A DNA stretch of 16,013 nucleotides from Leucogyrophana mollusca (lineage: Eukaryota > Basidiomycota > Agaricomycetes > Boletales). Where the stretch lies: the NCBI GenBank assembly GCA_021014945.1, contig MU266763.1, positions 1 through 16,013 of the forward strand. The letters run 5' to 3'. Each line of letters opens with the position of its first letter. The first letter of the stretch is position 1. The translations under genes were made by a program, and so were the position numbers. The notes under the pieces were generated by a model. The model was not told the DNA's origin and searched no databases. It was given only the letters and a program-made list of their open reading frames with translations. This document shows, one piece after another, positions 15,078 to 16,013 of the stretch.

Positions 15078-15426
15078 TGTAACACTCTGAAGTTCCACTT
15101 GGAAGGCATTACAAAAGTGCTGACTATCTATGATGTTAGCAACCAGTGGATTATTCACTTCCTAGACTGGGTTGCTCAAAGCCCACATCTCTCAGTTCCT
15201 GAGAAGATAGCCATTTTTACAGTGGTTGGTAAATTCGACTTGAGTGCTCATAAACTGAGTGCTTTGCCAGGTTCAGCTTGAATTTCCTTAAGGGGAGTGA
15301 ACAGATTGATAGGGAGATTCTAGAGACTTGGTGGGCCCTGTTCAATGAAAATTCATTATCAGAGACGTATATGATGATCATATGCGAGACTCAAACTGGA
15401 AGAAACTGGTTAGTATCATGCAGTGA
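15078..15426 (+). pseudogene. Second KDZ transposase pseudogene, C-terminal core fragment
   Basis: The frame reads TLKFHLEGITKVLTIYDVSN, QWIIHFLDWVAQSPHLSVPE, IFTVVGKFDLSAHKLS. After a frameshift near 15258 it continues as CFARFSLNFLKGSEQIDREI and LETWWALFNE, and further on as DVYDDHMRDSNWKKLVSIMQ before TGA at 15424-15426. These follow the KDZ core: YDIACQW, GKFHL-AHK-CFARYSLNF-GAGQ-DGE-LE-LW and DDHM-DSNWKK. Here IACQ became VSNQ, KFHL became KFDL and GQIDGE became EQIDRE, so key positions have drifted. The roughly 10-residue gap before DVYDD is far shorter than usual. Upstream CxC and catalytic parts are absent. It is a different KDZ lineage from the one at 6070-7150. Confidence 0.82.
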
Positions 15427-15607
15427 ATCAAAACAAGATGTGGATAGCTAACACAAACTGAGGCAGCATAGAGGAATAGAGCCGGAGCTGGGAGGAAATT
15501 GTAAGGGGCTGTTACCCATATTTGGGTGACAGCTCATATATTCATTCCACTTACTATAACGTCAGGAAGTATTCAAATTCTCTATAGATACACCCTTAAC
15601 TATATGT
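15427..15607. other. Short non-coding stretch
   Basis: No gene or repeat is recognised. A small inverted repeat, GGGCTGTTACCC-ATATTT-GGGTGACAGCTC (about 15507-15536, imperfect), may form a hairpin. Confidence 0.4.
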
Positions 15608-15610
15608 GCT

Positions 15611-15645
15611 TTTATAGCTATTATAGCTACTATAGCCATCATAGA
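15611..15645. repeat. TATAGC-type short array 1
   Basis: Repeats of TATAGCTAT/TATAGCCAT with a 9-10 bp period. It is related to the arrays at 15761-15807 and 15927-15982. Confidence 0.7.
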
Positions 15646-15760
15646 TTTCATAATATTGAACCTTTTCCACTATTTTAAATGTGATTATGTCAGATAATAT
15701 GGCCACAAATATATAACAGTAAGCAAGTACATCACATACAAGGAGGAGAAAATGCTTCAG

Positions 15761-15982
15761 CTATAGTCAGCTATAGTAGCTATTATAGCTATTATAGCTC
15801 TATAGTGACATCTATAGACAAGTGCGTTTTTCCCATTTTAGTAGAATTCTAGTTCAGGTCCCATAAAAACACCTCTTCAAATACACACAAAATAAATTCA
15901 GCAACTTTGAGATTTTAAGCACTTTCCTATAGCTGATATAATAGCTATAATAGCTATAATAGCTAAATAGAGCTATCTATAG
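15761..15982. repeat. Inverted pair of TATAGC arrays (possible foldback or MITE-like element)
   Basis: The left arm, 15761-15807, reads CTATAGTCAGCTATAGTAGC then TATTATAGCTATTATAGC. The right arm, 15927-15982, reads CTATAGCTGATATAATAGC then TATAATAGCTATAATAGC. The right arm is largely the reverse complement of the left, around a 119-bp spacer. Both arms are bounded by CTATAG. No clear target duplication is seen. It may be a miniature element or a microsatellite that expanded in both directions; the motif is itself partly palindromic, which makes inverted matches easy. Confidence 0.6.
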
Positions 15983-16013
15983 CAGATCACAATATAAATA
16001 TATTTTACCTTTT

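Noticed and set aside
6070..15426. The two KDZ fragments as one gene split by an 8-kb insertion
   Set aside because: The first ends LRNCKLMGLNV, after which YDIACQW should follow almost at once; the second brings its own LEGITKVLTIYDV lead-in, typical of another lineage.
1..16013. CRISPR array, prophage or bacterial operon
   Set aside because: The tandem repeats are minisatellite or LTR-internal. Introns and copia/KDZ content mark a fungal nuclear genome.

Overview
The window looks like a repeat-rich, gene-poor region of a fungal nuclear genome, most likely an Agaricomycete (Basidiomycota). Three things point there: Ty1/copia fragments with a gag/UBN2 and integrase style common in mushroom genomes; two decayed KDZ-superfamily (Kyakuja-Dileera-Zisupton) transposase genes, one with a CxC2 block and very short introns; and repeated 43-53 bp GT-AG introns, one with a TGCTAAC branch site. 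I cannot name the genus. I see no intact cellular gene, tRNA, rRNA or CRISPR array.

Region 1 (1-4140) is a scrambled copia nest. A minus-strand element begins with its 5' LTR (LTR3, 3418-3719). A 17-nt primer-binding site matching half of initiator tRNA-Met abuts this LTR. A short gag follows, with its start joined directly to its zinc knuckle, then gag-pre-integrase, integrase and the first part of reverse transcriptase (RT). RT breaks at 1542, at the exact end of LTR2 (1205-1541). LTR2 and LTR1 (1-237) point the opposite way and bracket an inverted 967-bp piece in which a protease-end fragment precedes gag. A separate RNase H fragment (3738-4140) lies outside LTR3. No reading frame is complete, so nothing here can be autonomous.

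Region 2 (4141-7150) holds a possible hAT-like terminus, a decayed minus-strand gene with canonical introns and a coiled-coil-like C-terminus, and the first KDZ pseudogene (plus strand), whose exons can be followed through stops and frameshifts.

Region 3 (7151-13250) is mostly non-coding. It contains a 33-bp dispersed repeat, a second decayed minus-strand gene (about 8380-9180), four copies of a 7-4-7 hairpin (TTTGATA-NNNN-TATCAAA), a CGGA-rich block with a minus-strand TATAAATA that may be an LTR of another family, one Trp-rich hypothetical ORF, and a 20-bp minisatellite of about 680 bp with a 100-bp higher-order repeat.

Region 4 (13250-16013) is AT-rich. It holds a small hypothetical ORF, a solo copia LTR (13881-14178) with a perfect 5-bp target duplication, a second KDZ pseudogene (15078-15426), and TATAGC-type arrays, two of them forming a large inverted repeat.

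The genes do not form a pathway; the layout records successive transposon insertions and decay. The items most worth following are the inverted copia assembly with its testable prediction, the tRNA-half primer site, the gag deletion that keeps the zinc knuckle, the 7-4-7 hairpins, and the two unrecognised decayed genes.
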